A stretch of 49,645 nucleotides of DNA from assembly GCA_945861415.1 (NCBI GenBank), contig CAMAUV010000032.1, forward strand, positions 1-49,645, given 5' to 3'. This document shows positions 9,806-18,106 of the stretch, piece by piece. The notes under the pieces are model-generated. The model did not search any database, was not told the origin of the DNA, and saw only the letters and a list, made by a program, of their open reading frames with translations. Position numbers and translations under genes: made by a program. Source of the stretch: Akkermansia muciniphila (GTDB lineage Bacteria; Verrucomicrobiota; Verrucomicrobiia; Verrucomicrobiales; V1-33). The number at the start of each line of letters is the position of its first letter. Positions within the stretch are counted from its first letter, which is position 1.

Positions 9806-10281
9806 GGCGAGATAGCAGGCTGATGCAGGGCAGCGAGGCGGCTGATAATGCGCTGCGCCGACTGGCAGTAGCGCATGAGATCGTCTCCAGAAAATCCGCC
9901 GGACCGGCGGGAATTGACCGCAGTGAGCGCGCCATACTCCCGCTCCGGCGTGACCAACGGCACCGCCATGACCGACCCCGTGCGCACCCCCGTGCGCTCC
10001 TGCACGGCGGGATCGAACGAGCCATCGTGCGATGTGTCATTCACCACCATCGGCTGCTGCATGGTGAAAGCTAGACCGGTGATACCCCGGTTCAGCGGCT
10101 GCACGCTACCGGCCAGCGCCTCCGCTATCGGCGAATCACTGAGGGCAAAACGCAATCCGCGCCCGTCGTCCGTGAGCAGCAAGATGGAACCCTCGCCGGC
10201 ATCCACCCCGCTCACAGCTTCGCGGAGGAGGGCGGCAAGTTCGGGGTCTGTGGAGACACGGGCGTAGTCAGTTCCAGGCAT
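9802..10281 (-). CDS. Single-domain GAF protein
   Basis: The 159-residue protein consists almost wholly of one GAF domain (about residues 25-150). Visible blocks include GEGSILLLTDDG, LNRGITGLAF, PMVVNDTSHD and the strand MAVPLVTPEREYGALTAVN. GAF domains bind small ligands such as cyclic nucleotides, or sense redox and metabolic state; the ligand cannot be told from sequence. There is no kinase, cyclase or other output domain, so the downstream four-base-overlapping subtilase is the natural output partner. Start ATG at 10281. No Shine-Dalgarno sequence is evident. Confidence 0.85.
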   Translation of the reverse strand: MPGTDYARVSTDPELAALLREAVSGVDAGEGSILLLTDDGRGLRFALSDSPIAEALAGSVQPLNRGITGLAFTMQQPMVVNDTSHDGSFDPAVQERTGVRTGSVMAVPLVTPEREYGALTAVNSRRSGGFSGDDLMRYCQSAQRIISRLAALHQPAISP

Positions 10282-10381
10282 TGGCAGTTGGGGGCGCTAG
10301 AGGGTTCTCATCTCCTAAGCTTAGAGTCGATAGAGTCAAAACCATCCTCCCGCATCCTCAAATTCCCGCGCATTCCTGCCA

Positions 10382-10409
10382 TTGACGACTTTCCTTTTTG
10401 CAATTGAAT
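10382..10409 (+). promoter_or_regulatory. Candidate promoter of the metal-receptor gene
   Basis: TTGACG at 10382-10387 and TTGAAT at 10404-10409 are separated by 16 bases and resemble sigma-70 -35 and -10 boxes. The predicted transcript would start at or just before the ATG at 10419, giving a leaderless or nearly leaderless mRNA. The -10 box lies inside the palindrome at 10398-10414. This is inferred by eye. Confidence 0.35.
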
Positions 10410-10414
10410 TGCAA
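10398..10414. promoter_or_regulatory. Perfect 17-bp palindrome, candidate Zur/Fur-family operator
   Basis: TTGCAATTGAATTGCAA is a perfect 8-1-8 inverted repeat ending four bases before the start codon of a zinc/manganese-type solute-binding protein. AT-rich palindromes of this size are typical operators for Fur-family repressors such as Zur, which often control zinc-uptake receptors. Here the site covers the likely -10 box, fitting repression by promoter occlusion. The regulator is inferred from the target gene; no regulator gene is nearby. Confidence 0.5.
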
Positions 10415-10418
10415 CAGT

Positions 10419-11339
10419 ATGACATCCTTCATTACCCGATTCCCCCACCTCTTCATTGCCGCCGTCACTTTTACGGCGCCTTTCCACGTGCAGGCCCAGA
10501 CACTCCAAGTGGCCACTCTGCACCCGGTACTAAACGATGTCGCCGTGCAGGTCGGCGGTGATAAGGTCGAAGTAACTCCAGTGGTCGCCGCCGGGGCCGA
10601 CATGCATCACTTCTCTCCCACTCCCGGGGATATCAAAAAGCTCGCCGGCACAAAGATCATTTTAGTCGGTGGCAAAGGCCTTGAAAACTATCTGGACAAG
10701 CTCCGCAGTAACCTCAACGGCGGCCAGACGATCGTGGAAGTGGGCCGCACCATCCCTTCCCTCAAAATCGACCCCGCGAACGCCATGTTCATGTGCTGCC
10801 CGGAACATGCTAAAGGCGCTATCGACCCCCACTGGTGGAACAGTCCGGCCAACATGGCGCGGGCCGGACGCATCATTGCAGACGCCTATAGCGAAGCGGA
10901 TCCTGCAAACAAGGACCTCTACAGAACAAATGCCTCCGCGTGGACTAACCGCATGGATGCTCTGGAAAAGTGGGCGAAAAAGGAAATCAGCGGAATGCCT
11001 TCCTCCCAGCGCAAGCTGGCTACGGCGCACCTTGCAATGAGTTACTTTGCCAAGGAATTCGGATTTAAACTAATCCCCATACAGGGCCTCAATCACAATA
11101 CTAGTGTGACTCCTCAGGAACTCGCCGGGGCCATAAAATCCATACGCGACAATAAAGTCACGGCTATCTTCCCTGAGCAGGGGGTGAACGCTAAATACTT
11201 ACGGCAACTCACCAGCGAGACAGGAATAAAACTCGGGGGCGAAATCGTCGTCGACGGCAACGGGACGAAAGACCTGGCCGCGTTCGAAGCATCCTTCCGC
11301 CACAACGTGCAGACGATCGTGGCCGCGCTCAAGCAGTAG
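10419..11339 (+). CDS. Zinc/manganese-type ABC transporter substrate-binding protein (ZnuA-like)
   Basis: The 306-residue exported protein belongs to the cluster A-I metal receptors, which capture Zn or Mn in the periplasm for an ABC importer. Residues 1-27 form a signal peptide ending VQAQ. Probable metal ligands are His63 (GADMHHFSPTP), His138 (DPHWWNSP), His204 (ATAHLAMSY) and Glu253 (FPEQGVNAKYL). A stretch with Cys-Cys and His (FMCCPEHAKG, about 124-133) just before the second ligand is unusual and might bind metal too. ATG at 10419 is chosen over an in-frame TTG at 10398 that lies inside the palindrome. No permease or ATPase gene is adjacent, so it must work with a transporter encoded elsewhere. 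The gene converges with mobA one base away. Confidence 0.9.
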   Translation: MTSFITRFPHLFIAAVTFTAPFHVQAQTLQVATLHPVLNDVAVQVGGDKVEVTPVVAAGADMHHFSPTPGDIKKLAGTKIILVGGKGLENYLDKLRSNLNGGQTIVEVGRTIPSLKIDPANAMFMCCPEHAKGAIDPHWWNSPANMARAGRIIADAYSEADPANKDLYRTNASAWTNRMDALEKWAKKEISGMPSSQRKLATAHLAMSYFAKEFGFKLIPIQGLNHNTSVTPQELAGAIKSIRDNKVTAIFPEQGVNAKYLRQLTSETGIKLGGEIVVDGNGTKDLAAFEASFRHNVQTIVAALKQ

Positions 11340-11340
11340 G

Positions 11341-11904
11341 TTAAACTATCCCGGGAGTATTCCAGTTAGTGAACCAGTCCCCGCTACCCGGCGGAGCATC
11401 CAACGCCTGCATCCTGCCCGACTCGATACTGCGGCGCAGGAAGTGCTGCATCTTTCTGTCACCCGCGTGCAGCATCTCCTCAGCCAGCGGGAGCACCCCT
11501 GTAGGATAAACCGCGGCCAGTGGCTCATACAGATCCCCGCGCTTAATCACCGCGCCACATTCGGGACGGCTCGCTGCCAGCAAATCGCGCAGCATCTCAG
11601 CAGGCAGATGTGGTAGATCGACGCCTATCACCACCAGCAGTGGTTCCTCCATGGCGCGCAAACAACTGGCAATTCCTCCCAGCGGACCGCAGTCCGGCCA
11701 TAGATCATGCACAAAGCACAAATCACTTACTGGCGGAAACTCCTGAGCCTCCCGGCAGGAAAGCAGCATCGGCCCTCCCAGCGCGCGTAGTTTCTCCAAC
11801 TGATGTCTCCACAGCTCGCGGCCCTCCCAAAGCAGGAATGCCTTGTCAAATCCCATCCGGCTGGATCTACCTCCGGCGAGCAACGCTGCGGCAAAAGAAT
11901 TCAT
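11341..11904 (-). CDS. mobA: Molybdenum cofactor guanylyltransferase MobA
   Basis: MobA attaches GMP to molybdopterin cofactor. The 187-residue protein starts with the nucleotide-binding signature LAGGRSSRMGFDKA, then has the conserved CGPLGGI loop near 75-80 and VIGVDLPHLP with the metal-binding Asp. Length is normal. ATG at 11904 overlaps the stop of the rluE-like gene by four bases (ATGA), giving a three-gene minus-strand operon M48 protease - pseudouridine synthase - mobA. The frame remains open further upstream, but that part lies inside the neighbouring gene. No other Mo-cofactor gene is in the window. Confidence 0.9.
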   Translation of the reverse strand: MNSFAAALLAGGRSSRMGFDKAFLLWEGRELWRHQLEKLRALGGPMLLSCREAQEFPPVSDLCFVHDLWPDCGPLGGIASCLRAMEEPLLVVIGVDLPHLPAEMLRDLLAASRPECGAVIKRGDLYEPLAAVYPTGVLPLAEEMLHAGDRKMQHFLRRSIESGRMQALDAPPGSGDWFTNWNTPGIV

Positions 11905-12467
11905 GATGGCAGCACCGTTCGCCTTTCTGCCCCCGTCAGTTCTCTCCACTGGCCTGGCGCAAGCGTGCCCAGTTCCAAGCCACCGATCTTCACCCGCACC
12001 AGCCGCAAAGTGGGATGACCCACCTTCGCCGTCATGCGGCGGACCTGTCGATTCCGCCCTTCGGTCAATTCCAGCCCGATCCAGCAGACCGGCACATTGA
12101 GCCGCACGCGGATGGGCGGCACCCTTGGTGGAAAATCCGGATCTTTCTCCAGGTGCCATGCCCGACAGGGACGGGTCAGTTTTCCCTCGATCAAAACCCC
12201 GCGCCGCAACTGCTCCAGAGCCGCCTCGTCAGGAATCTGCTCCACCTGAACTTGATACGTGCGCGGATGCTCATGCCGAGGATTCAAAAGGCGGTCCACG
12301 AGGGTCTTTTCATCGCTCAAAAGCAGCAGACCCTCCGAGTCCCGGTCCAACCGGCCCACAGGGTAAACCCGCGGCGGCAATCCGCATTCCGCCAGCGTAC
12401 GCTGACCCGCCGCCTCCTGCGTGAATTGGCTGAGCAGGTCGAAAGGTTTGTTCAGAGCAATAAGCAT
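11901..12467 (-). CDS. RluE/RsuA-family rRNA pseudouridine synthase
   Basis: The 188-residue enzyme converts a uridine to pseudouridine in ribosomal RNA. The catalytic motif GRLDRDSEGLLLLS places the nucleophile at Asp41, and GRNRQVRRM near 150 is the second family signature. It starts directly with the catalytic domain (MLIALNKPFDLLSQF) and lacks the N-terminal S4 domain, which favours the RluE branch (23S rRNA) over RsuA or RluB. Start ATG at 12467 is three bases after the stop of the M48 protease gene, and the end overlaps mobA. Confidence 0.9.
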   Translation of the reverse strand: MLIALNKPFDLLSQFTQEAAGQRTLAECGLPPRVYPVGRLDRDSEGLLLLSDEKTLVDRLLNPRHEHPRTYQVQVEQIPDEAALEQLRRGVLIEGKLTRPCRAWHLEKDPDFPPRVPPIRVRLNVPVCWIGLELTEGRNRQVRRMTAKVGHPTLRLVRVKIGGLELGTLAPGQWRELTGAERRTVLPS

Positions 12468-12470
12468 AAC

Positions 12471-13388
12471 TTAATTCCATCCATCTGAGGCATCCCACTC
12501 CGCAAACGGATCGGCCCGGAAGAATTGGATGTATTCCACAATCTGCTTCTTTCGCGTCTCCGGAAACGGATGCGTGCTCAACATCTCCGGCCAGCGCGGC
12601 CCTTTCATTGAACCCTGTAGCACCTCCATCACATCCATCAGCGACTCCGGTTGATAACATGCCACCATGAGCAACTGCACCCCGATGCAGTCACTCTGGG
12701 ATTCGTCCTCGCGGCCATATTTGGTTTGGAGGAATTGACCCACAAACTGTCCGGCCGCCCGGCCGATGCGTGGATCATCCGTGGCCATGCTCACCGCACC
12801 GGCGATGCTCTGAAAAAGAGAACTCTGTGCCATGCGTTGATTGGAATGCCATGCCAGCACGTGCCCTATCTCATGGCCCAGCACCCCTGCCACTGCGTCA
12901 TCGCTAGGCAGTTGCCGCAGCAGCGCCTGCGTGATGAACACCGGCCCGCCCGGCAGCGCGAACGCATTGATCGTCTGGTTATCCCGCAAAATGTGAAAAC
13001 GGAACGGATAGTCGAAGTCGTCAATACCTCGCCGGCGCAGCACCTCATCCTTAGCCTTGAGCAGGCGCTGGCCGATCTGGTCAATGCGCCGCTGCTGTCG
13101 CTCATCAGCCAATTCCCCTCCAAACTGCTGAATCATCTGGGGTGTCGATTGCAACCCGAGCGCAACTTCCTGCTCAGGTTTCAGCGCCACCCGCACCGAC
13201 TCTCCGGTGAACGGATTCTCTTTCTTCTCCGTGCTCCCAAAATACTTAAAAACTCCGAAGCCGAGGAAGACGAGGATGAGCAGTATGCGTGGATGCCGCA
13301 GCAGCATGGACACCAGGCCGCCATGAGCGCCCCTCATCCCCGATGCTCGTCGCTGACGGTTGTCGTATTCATTGTAACCAAAGTGCAT
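12471..13388 (-). CDS. Membrane-anchored M48-family zinc metalloprotease
   Basis: The zinc motif HEIGH is at residues 172-176 (GHEIGHVLAWHS), and a downstream acidic segment GREDESQSDCIG supplies the probable third ligand. A single hydrophobic segment at about 34-50 (RILLILVFLGFGVFKYF) follows a basic stretch and should anchor the enzyme with the catalytic domain outside. The NQTINAFALPGGPVFI block is typical of the M48 family of Zn peptidases such as Oma1/LoiP/BepA. It probably acts in quality control of envelope proteins; this role is inferred from the family. ATG at 13388 is chosen; an in-frame GTG lies 21 bases upstream. First gene of the operon with the pseudouridine synthase and mobA. 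Confidence 0.88.
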   Translation of the reverse strand: MHFGYNEYDNRQRRASGMRGAHGGLVSMLLRHPRILLILVFLGFGVFKYFGSTEKKENPFTGESVRVALKPEQEVALGLQSTPQMIQQFGGELADERQQRRIDQIGQRLLKAKDEVLRRRGIDDFDYPFRFHILRDNQTINAFALPGGPVFITQALLRQLPSDDAVAGVLGHEIGHVLAWHSNQRMAQSSLFQSIAGAVSMATDDPRIGRAAGQFVGQFLQTKYGREDESQSDCIGVQLLMVACYQPESLMDVMEVLQGSMKGPRWPEMLSTHPFPETRKKQIVEYIQFFRADPFAEWDASDGWN

Positions 13389-13542
13389 ACTGCCAATCTG
13401 GCCGAGCACCCGCCACAGAAAAGGGAAAATCAGGTCGATGGCAAATTCCTAGAACTCGCTCTACCCCGCCGAAACCTGACGGCAAGGAGTTTCACTTGTT
13501 GCGGTTACAGGCCGCGCTTACTGCCCTTTAACCGACCCCGCC

Positions 13543-14886
13543 ATGCGCCAGCCACGACGCTGTTCATCACTGCTGCCCGCTTCCCTCCTTTTCGGGATGG
13601 TTACCGCGTGGACACTGTTCGCGCAGACTGAGTTGGCGCCGTCAGGCGAGCCGCCCCCGCTGCCTCCTGCAGGGGAAGCTGCGCCGGATGCCGGAAAGCT
13701 ACCCCAACGGCCCGGCGCGGGTCTGCTGGATGATGGGAATCTCTTTAGCGATGAAGAGCGCGTCCAGATGGAGTCGGACCTTGAGGATTTCCGGGCCCGC
13801 ACGCAATTGCCGCTTTTTGTCGTCACGCTGACCAACGTGGATGGCGCCCCACCACTGCCGGATCAAGAAGATGCCAACTCCCGCGAGGAGCGACGGCGAA
13901 ATGAGGTGGCAGCGCTGAATGCATGGAGCCAGCGGTTGCTGAACGAATGGACTCAGGACGGGCCAGCTCTCATTGTAGTCTACGAGAAAGGTTCCCATGG
14001 CCTGAGTTTTCAAGGCACACACGGTACAATGAAGCGCGAGGAGGAAATCCGGCAACTATTCCTCGTCGGAGATGCCGCCGGGAAATCATTGCCGCTCGAT
14101 AGTTCCGCCGCCCAGCGGCTGCGGGCTCTGGTCAACGCCCTTACCATCGCTGGCGCCGCATGGCGGCAGTCCGGCCGCTTTCCTGATAAGGAACAAAGCC
14201 CGGTTGCCCTCAGCCCGGGGCCTCAGGAGGCACCAGCGTTTCCACAGGCTCCCGTGGACTTTGTCTTAGACGAGGCAGGGCTCATTTCCGATCAAGTGGA
14301 GGCGAAGCTGAAGAGCGACTTGATCCAGTTTCACAGCCGCCGCGGCTTTGATCTGTATGTCGTCACAACTGCCTCCGGCTCGGCGGTGTTTTCCGGAGAT
14401 GACTTTCCGTCGCGTATTTTGGAAAACTGGATGCCACAGCGCCGCGGCGTGCTCATGACGTGGAACTCCGGCGCGGCGGGAGCGACTCTCCAGTTGTTGG
14501 CAACGCCGCAGGCCGCCAATGTGCTGGGGAAGGACACGAACCAAAAACTCCTCACGCGCGCCGCAGAACTCGGTAATGCCACCGGTGACGGCGGCAGCGC
14601 TCTTGTCCAACTGGCCCTCTTTTGTATGGAGACCATCGATGCTAGGGCTTCCCAAGGGACCAACCGCGGAGGGTCACAAGGTCATTCGGTTCTCCTCACG
14701 CTCGCCGCTAGCCTCGTAGTCGGCAGCGGCATGCTCTTTGTTTGGCATCGCATTCGGGAGCAACTCGAAGGACGCATCAAAGAACAGTTCTTTTTTCCCG
14801 ACGTCAAAGTCCATACCCGGCTTGGAGCCCCGCACGGCGGCGGCGTAGTGGCCGGAGGGAGCTTCCGGGATAAGAATCCGAAATAG
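13543..14886 (+). CDS. Exported protein with two TPM domains and a C-terminal membrane anchor
   Basis: The 447-residue protein has a signal-peptide-like start (positive residues, then LLPASLLFGMVTAWTLFAQ), a proline-rich linker and two copies of the TPM (TPM_phosphatase/YgcG) fold. Copy one is near 58-200 (LLDDGNLFSDEERVQMESDL) and copy two near 240-375 (VLDEAGLISDQVEAKLKSDL). A transmembrane helix follows at about 385-404 and a short basic tail with Gly-rich end. TPM proteins are linked to photosystem repair in plants and respiratory complex assembly or membrane functions in bacteria; most are uncharacterised. Two TPM domains in one chain is less common. Transcribed divergently from the M48 protease gene. 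Confidence 0.82.
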   Translation: MRQPRRCSSLLPASLLFGMVTAWTLFAQTELAPSGEPPPLPPAGEAAPDAGKLPQRPGAGLLDDGNLFSDEERVQMESDLEDFRARTQLPLFVVTLTNVDGAPPLPDQEDANSREERRRNEVAALNAWSQRLLNEWTQDGPALIVVYEKGSHGLSFQGTHGTMKREEEIRQLFLVGDAAGKSLPLDSSAAQRLRALVNALTIAGAAWRQSGRFPDKEQSPVALSPGPQEAPAFPQAPVDFVLDEAGLISDQVEAKLKSDLIQFHSRRGFDLYVVTTASGSAVFSGDDFPSRILENWMPQRRGVLMTWNSGAAGATLQLLATPQAANVLGKDTNQKLLTRAAELGNATGDGGSALVQLALFCMETIDARASQGTNRGGSQGHSVLLTLAASLVVGSGMLFVWHRIREQLEGRIKEQFFFPDVKVHTRLGAPHGGGVVAGGSFRDKNPK

Positions 14887-14954
14887 TCCCACACCGCAAA
14901 CACGCCCTTTCCTGCACTGGCGCGCGCTGCCGGAATGCTGAATAATCTGATTTG

Positions 14955-15638
14955 ATGAAACTCCGCGCATTCCTCGTCACTCTCACCGTCCTGCTCGTCC
15001 CCGCCTTCGCCGATGAGGCCAAACCTGAGGAAAATCGCTTCGCCAAATGGGAGAAAGAGATCGCCGCTTTCGAGGTTTCCGGCAAAAAAAAACCTCCACC
15101 CAAAGGTAGCATCCTTTTCATCGGTTCCTCCACCATCCGCATGTGGACCACACTTGCCGCCGACTTCTCTGGTCACCCGGTGATCAACCGCGGCTTTGGT
15201 GGCTCCCAAATCGTGGACAGCACCCATTTTGCCGAACGCATCATTTTCCCATACGCGCCGAAACAAATCCTCCTCCGCGCCGGCGGCAACGATATCAATG
15301 CCGGCAAGTCCCCTGAGCAGGCTTTCGATGACTACAAAGCCTTCGTCGCCGCCGTCCACGCAAAACTGCCGGACACCGAAATCGCTTACATCGGGCTCTG
15401 CCCCACCATCGCCCGCATCAAACAAGTTGCCGACGGTGATCGACTCTCCGCCCTCATCATCGCCGAGAGCGCGAAAAATCCAAAGCTCAAGTTTATCGAC
15501 TGCGCCAGCATGACGCTCGGTCCCGATGGCCAGCCCCGCGCCGACCTCTTTATCAAGGACGGCCTGCACTTCAATGAACACGGCTACAAACTACTCGCCG
15601 AGCGCGTACGCCCGTTCATTATGACTTCAGGGAAGTGA
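14955..15638 (+). CDS. Secreted SGNH/GDSL-family hydrolase
   Basis: The 227-residue protein begins with a signal peptide (MKLRAFLVTLTVLLVPAFA) and then carries the SGNH blocks. Block I reads FIGSSTIRMW with Ser59 as probable nucleophile, block II is NRGFGG, block III RAGGNDI with the oxyanion Asn, and block V DGLHFNEHGY with the catalytic Asp and His. Such enzymes cleave esters, including acetyl groups on polysaccharides; the substrate here is unknown. The usual GDS of block I is GSS, seen in several bacterial subfamilies. ATG at 14955 is chosen; a TTG three bases earlier is also in frame. The gene starts 68 bases after the TPM gene on the same strand. Confidence 0.9.
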   Translation: MKLRAFLVTLTVLLVPAFADEAKPEENRFAKWEKEIAAFEVSGKKKPPPKGSILFIGSSTIRMWTTLAADFSGHPVINRGFGGSQIVDSTHFAERIIFPYAPKQILLRAGGNDINAGKSPEQAFDDYKAFVAAVHAKLPDTEIAYIGLCPTIARIKQVADGDRLSALIIAESAKNPKLKFIDCASMTLGPDGQPRADLFIKDGLHFNEHGYKLLAERVRPFIMTSGK

Positions 15639-15828
15639 CACCCCTCTCTCTGCGGCCTTGTTGCTGTAGAACTTGCAGGCTACATCCAGTCTCTGCGTGA
15701 CCACGAGAACTGACGATTAGCAAGGGGGCAGCAACGCGAAGACCGCCGGGGCATGAGCAAAGGCTCCATGATCGCCGGCGGCGGTATCGGGCCACAGTCA
15801 TGGCGATCCCAGCGACCATCGAGATTCA

Positions 15829-17343
15829 CTATGAGAAACTGCAGGCTCTGCGCAGTTCGGCAAAAGCTCCTGTTGTGGCGTGTCGCATGACGGCAGTGGG
15901 AGTCAGCGAAGCCTCTGTTTCCCCTGCCAGCAACGCCAGTTCCGCGCCGCGCCCCAGAAGCCATGAACCCAGCGCGGCCGCATCGCGCAGGGGCATTCCC
16001 TGACTGGCAGAGGCGGCAAGAAATCCCGTGAGCACGTCACCCATGCCACCGCGGGCCATGGCCGGATGACCGGTCGTGTTGTATAATGGCGCACATCCCG
16101 GCGAGTGCACCTTAGTGCGCGCCGACTTCGCCAGCACATCGATGCGCCATGACTCTGTCAATTCATTCACCTCAGCCCATCCAAACGCGGACGCCAGCCG
16201 CGACCACTCGCCGGGGTGCGGCGTGAGAAGACGGGCGCCACCGGCTCTTCCAGCCAACGAAATCCTTCCCAATGCCATGGCATTGAGCGCATCCGCATCC
16301 ACAATCACCGGACGCGAATCCCGCATCAACAAATCCGCCAGATACGGCAGCGGTGCTTGCCCCATTCCCGGGCCGATGCCGATCGCGTCAAGGTGAAAGT
16401 CCATCACTTCGAGACAGGAACTCACTGCCTTCACCATCACCTCCGGCGGACACGTCGCCGCCAGCACCGGCCAGACCTCTCGTGGACAAAACAGCGTCAC
16501 CAGTCCTCCGCCCGCCGCGCAGGCAGCCATGGACGCTAATCGCGCTGCCCCTGTCAGCCCGCTCGACCCCGCCACGATGCCCACACGGCCCGCCTGACCT
16601 TTGTGCATGGAAAACGAGCGCCGCGGAAGCAGTTGGCACAAATCAACCGGAAGCGCCAGCGCCCCGCGGCCGGCAGCGACCGCCGGGGCACTCACTCCGG
16701 GCAGCGGCACCACCGCCAGCCGACCCGTAAAATCTTCCGCGCCGGGACAAACAAAGCCAACTTTGGCAAAACCCAGCGCCGCCGTCACATCCGCCACCAC
16801 AGCCGCCGCATCCACGCTGCCTGTATCCGGATCCAGCCCCGAGGGCAAATCGATGGCGAAAGTTTCTAACCCGTGCCGTTCGCGGAGCCTGTTCATCGCC
16901 ACACAAGCCACTCGCATCTCCCCGTGGAGGGGCCCACGGGCACCCGTGCCCAGCAGACCATCAATGAGAACATCCGCCCACGGCGGCAGCGCTGCCTCCA
17001 GCGCAGCCACCGTCACCCGATCGCGCACCGCCTGCCATTTCTTATGCGCAAGCGGACGCCACTCTGCTCCCGGCCACACACTGCGCAACTCCACCATCCA
17101 GCCGGCATCCAGCAAATGCGCCGCCACCGCACACGCATCACCCGCATTGTGCCCCTTCCCTGCAAAGATCACCGCACCGCGCCCCCGCGGCAAAAATCGA
17201 AACAATTCCGCCGCCAGCCCGGCCCCCGCGGCATCCATCAGCGCCTCCTCGGGCACTCCGGTCGCCATCGCCGCAGCCTCCGCCAACCTCATTTCCTCCG
17301 CAGTCACCAGCGCGCCCTGCGAATATTTGGCATCCATGTCCAT
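15829..17343 (-). CDS. nnr: Bifunctional NAD(P)HX epimerase/dehydratase (Nnr)
   Basis: This enzyme repairs hydrated NAD(P)H: the N-terminal half epimerises NAD(P)HX and the C-terminal half dehydrates it using ADP or ATP. Residues about 1-215 are the YjeF/NnrE domain (FAGKGHNAGDACAV, IDGLLGTGARGP, IDLPSGLDPDTG). Residues about 235-505 are the NnrD kinase-like domain (GSSGLTGAARLAS, DADALNAM, LTPHPGEWSRL, ARGGMGDVLTG). The epimerase phosphate loop reads GKGHNAGDA instead of the common GKGNNGGDG. ATG at 17343 overlaps the stop of the upstream gene as TGATG, so the two are translationally coupled. Length is normal for the fused form. Confidence 0.93.
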   Translation of the reverse strand: MDMDAKYSQGALVTAEEMRLAEAAAMATGVPEEALMDAAGAGLAAELFRFLPRGRGAVIFAGKGHNAGDACAVAAHLLDAGWMVELRSVWPGAEWRPLAHKKWQAVRDRVTVAALEAALPPWADVLIDGLLGTGARGPLHGEMRVACVAMNRLRERHGLETFAIDLPSGLDPDTGSVDAAAVVADVTAALGFAKVGFVCPGAEDFTGRLAVVPLPGVSAPAVAAGRGALALPVDLCQLLPRRSFSMHKGQAGRVGIVAGSSGLTGAARLASMAACAAGGGLVTLFCPREVWPVLAATCPPEVMVKAVSSCLEVMDFHLDAIGIGPGMGQAPLPYLADLLMRDSRPVIVDADALNAMALGRISLAGRAGGARLLTPHPGEWSRLASAFGWAEVNELTESWRIDVLAKSARTKVHSPGCAPLYNTTGHPAMARGGMGDVLTGFLAASASQGMPLRDAAALGSWLLGRGAELALLAGETEASLTPTAVMRHATTGAFAELRRACSFS

Positions 17344-17783
17344 CACTTCACCGATTTGAGGTTCTGCACGCTTCGCTGCTTGATGGGAATCGTCATGCGT
17401 GCCTTCGGATCCGCCGGGCTCTTTACCGAGAGGTTCACCGCCATCGGGTAATCCATGCGGCGCTCGTAGCCAAGCACCGCATCGAAAGTGACCTTCCCTT
17501 CAAAATTCCCGGTCTTCTTCATGCCCAACTTAAGCATCTGGGCCGCCAGATCATACACCGCCCTCCTATACGAATTAAAAGGCATCTCCTGCCACGCCAT
17601 CTTTAGATTCATCGACATCCGGTCATACTTTACCGACACCGCGAGTTGCTCTTCCATCCCCGTGACGTGAGTGTTCCCAGCGATGAACTGCCTCTTCATT
17701 TTCACCCCCTTAGCTGCGGCCTGACCGGCAGGAGCAACCGAGAGAAGCGCAGCAACAGAAAACAAGCGGAGAGGGCGTTCCAT
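17343..17783 (-). CDS. Exported hypothetical protein coupled to nnr
   Basis: The 146-residue protein starts with a clear signal peptide (MERPLRLFSVAALLSVAPAGQAAA). The mature part is short and basic, with strand-forming segments such as QLAVSVKYDRMSMNLKMAW and YPMAVNLSVKSPADPKARMT. I do not recognise a family. The stop codon is shared with the nnr start, which suggests co-expression rather than a shared function. Confidence 0.7.
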   Translation of the reverse strand: MERPLRLFSVAALLSVAPAGQAAAKGVKMKRQFIAGNTHVTGMEEQLAVSVKYDRMSMNLKMAWQEMPFNSYRRAVYDLAAQMLKLGMKKTGNFEGKVTFDAVLGYERRMDYPMAVNLSVKSPADPKARMTIPIKQRSVQNLKSVK

Positions 17784-17926
17784 GAAGATAATGTCCTTCT
17801 ATCACGGCGATTCATGCCGCCAACCAGAAAAACTATGGATTCAGCCCGCACACCTCAGGAAAAGAAAAAATTCCGCCTGCCCGTTGACATCTGCCCTCCG
17901 CCATTTAGGAAATCAATCCGCCACCC

Positions 17927-18003
17927 GCACCCATAGCTCAACGGATTAGAGCGTCTGACTACGGATCAGAAGGTTAGAGGTTCGAATCCTCTTGGGTGCA
18001 CCA
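17927..18003 (+). tRNA. tRNA-Arg (anticodon ACG)
   Basis: The 77 bases fold into a cloverleaf. The acceptor arms GCACCCA and TGGGTGC pair, the anticodon stem TCTGA/TCAGA encloses CTACGGA with anticodon ACG, and the T arm AGAGG-TTCGAAT-CCTCT is perfect. The gene encodes its own CCA end (18001-18003). The segment behind its 3' end looks accessory, as expected for a tRNA used as an integration site, but I found no second copy of the tRNA 3' end downstream. Confidence 0.96.
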
Positions 18004-18026
18004 CTCACCATCATTGAGTTGCGCTC

Positions 18027-18050
18027 ACTCCAAAGACTGGAAGTTTTTTT
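18027..18050 (+). terminator. Weak intrinsic terminator behind tRNA-Arg
   Basis: ACTCC and GGAAGT can form a short stem with one bulge around an AAAGACT loop, followed by seven T residues at 18044-18050. The stem is weak, but the T-run directly behind a tRNA supports a terminator. Confidence 0.35.
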
Positions 18051-18106
18051 GTTTGGCCACTTCTTAGCCACTTTTTCGGTCCAAGGAGGGCCAGTGAGGG
18101 CCAGTT

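Noticed and set aside
15639..15828. Small gene between the SGNH hydrolase and nnr
   Set aside because: Only short frames without motifs; the 190 bases look like a convergent intergenic spacer.
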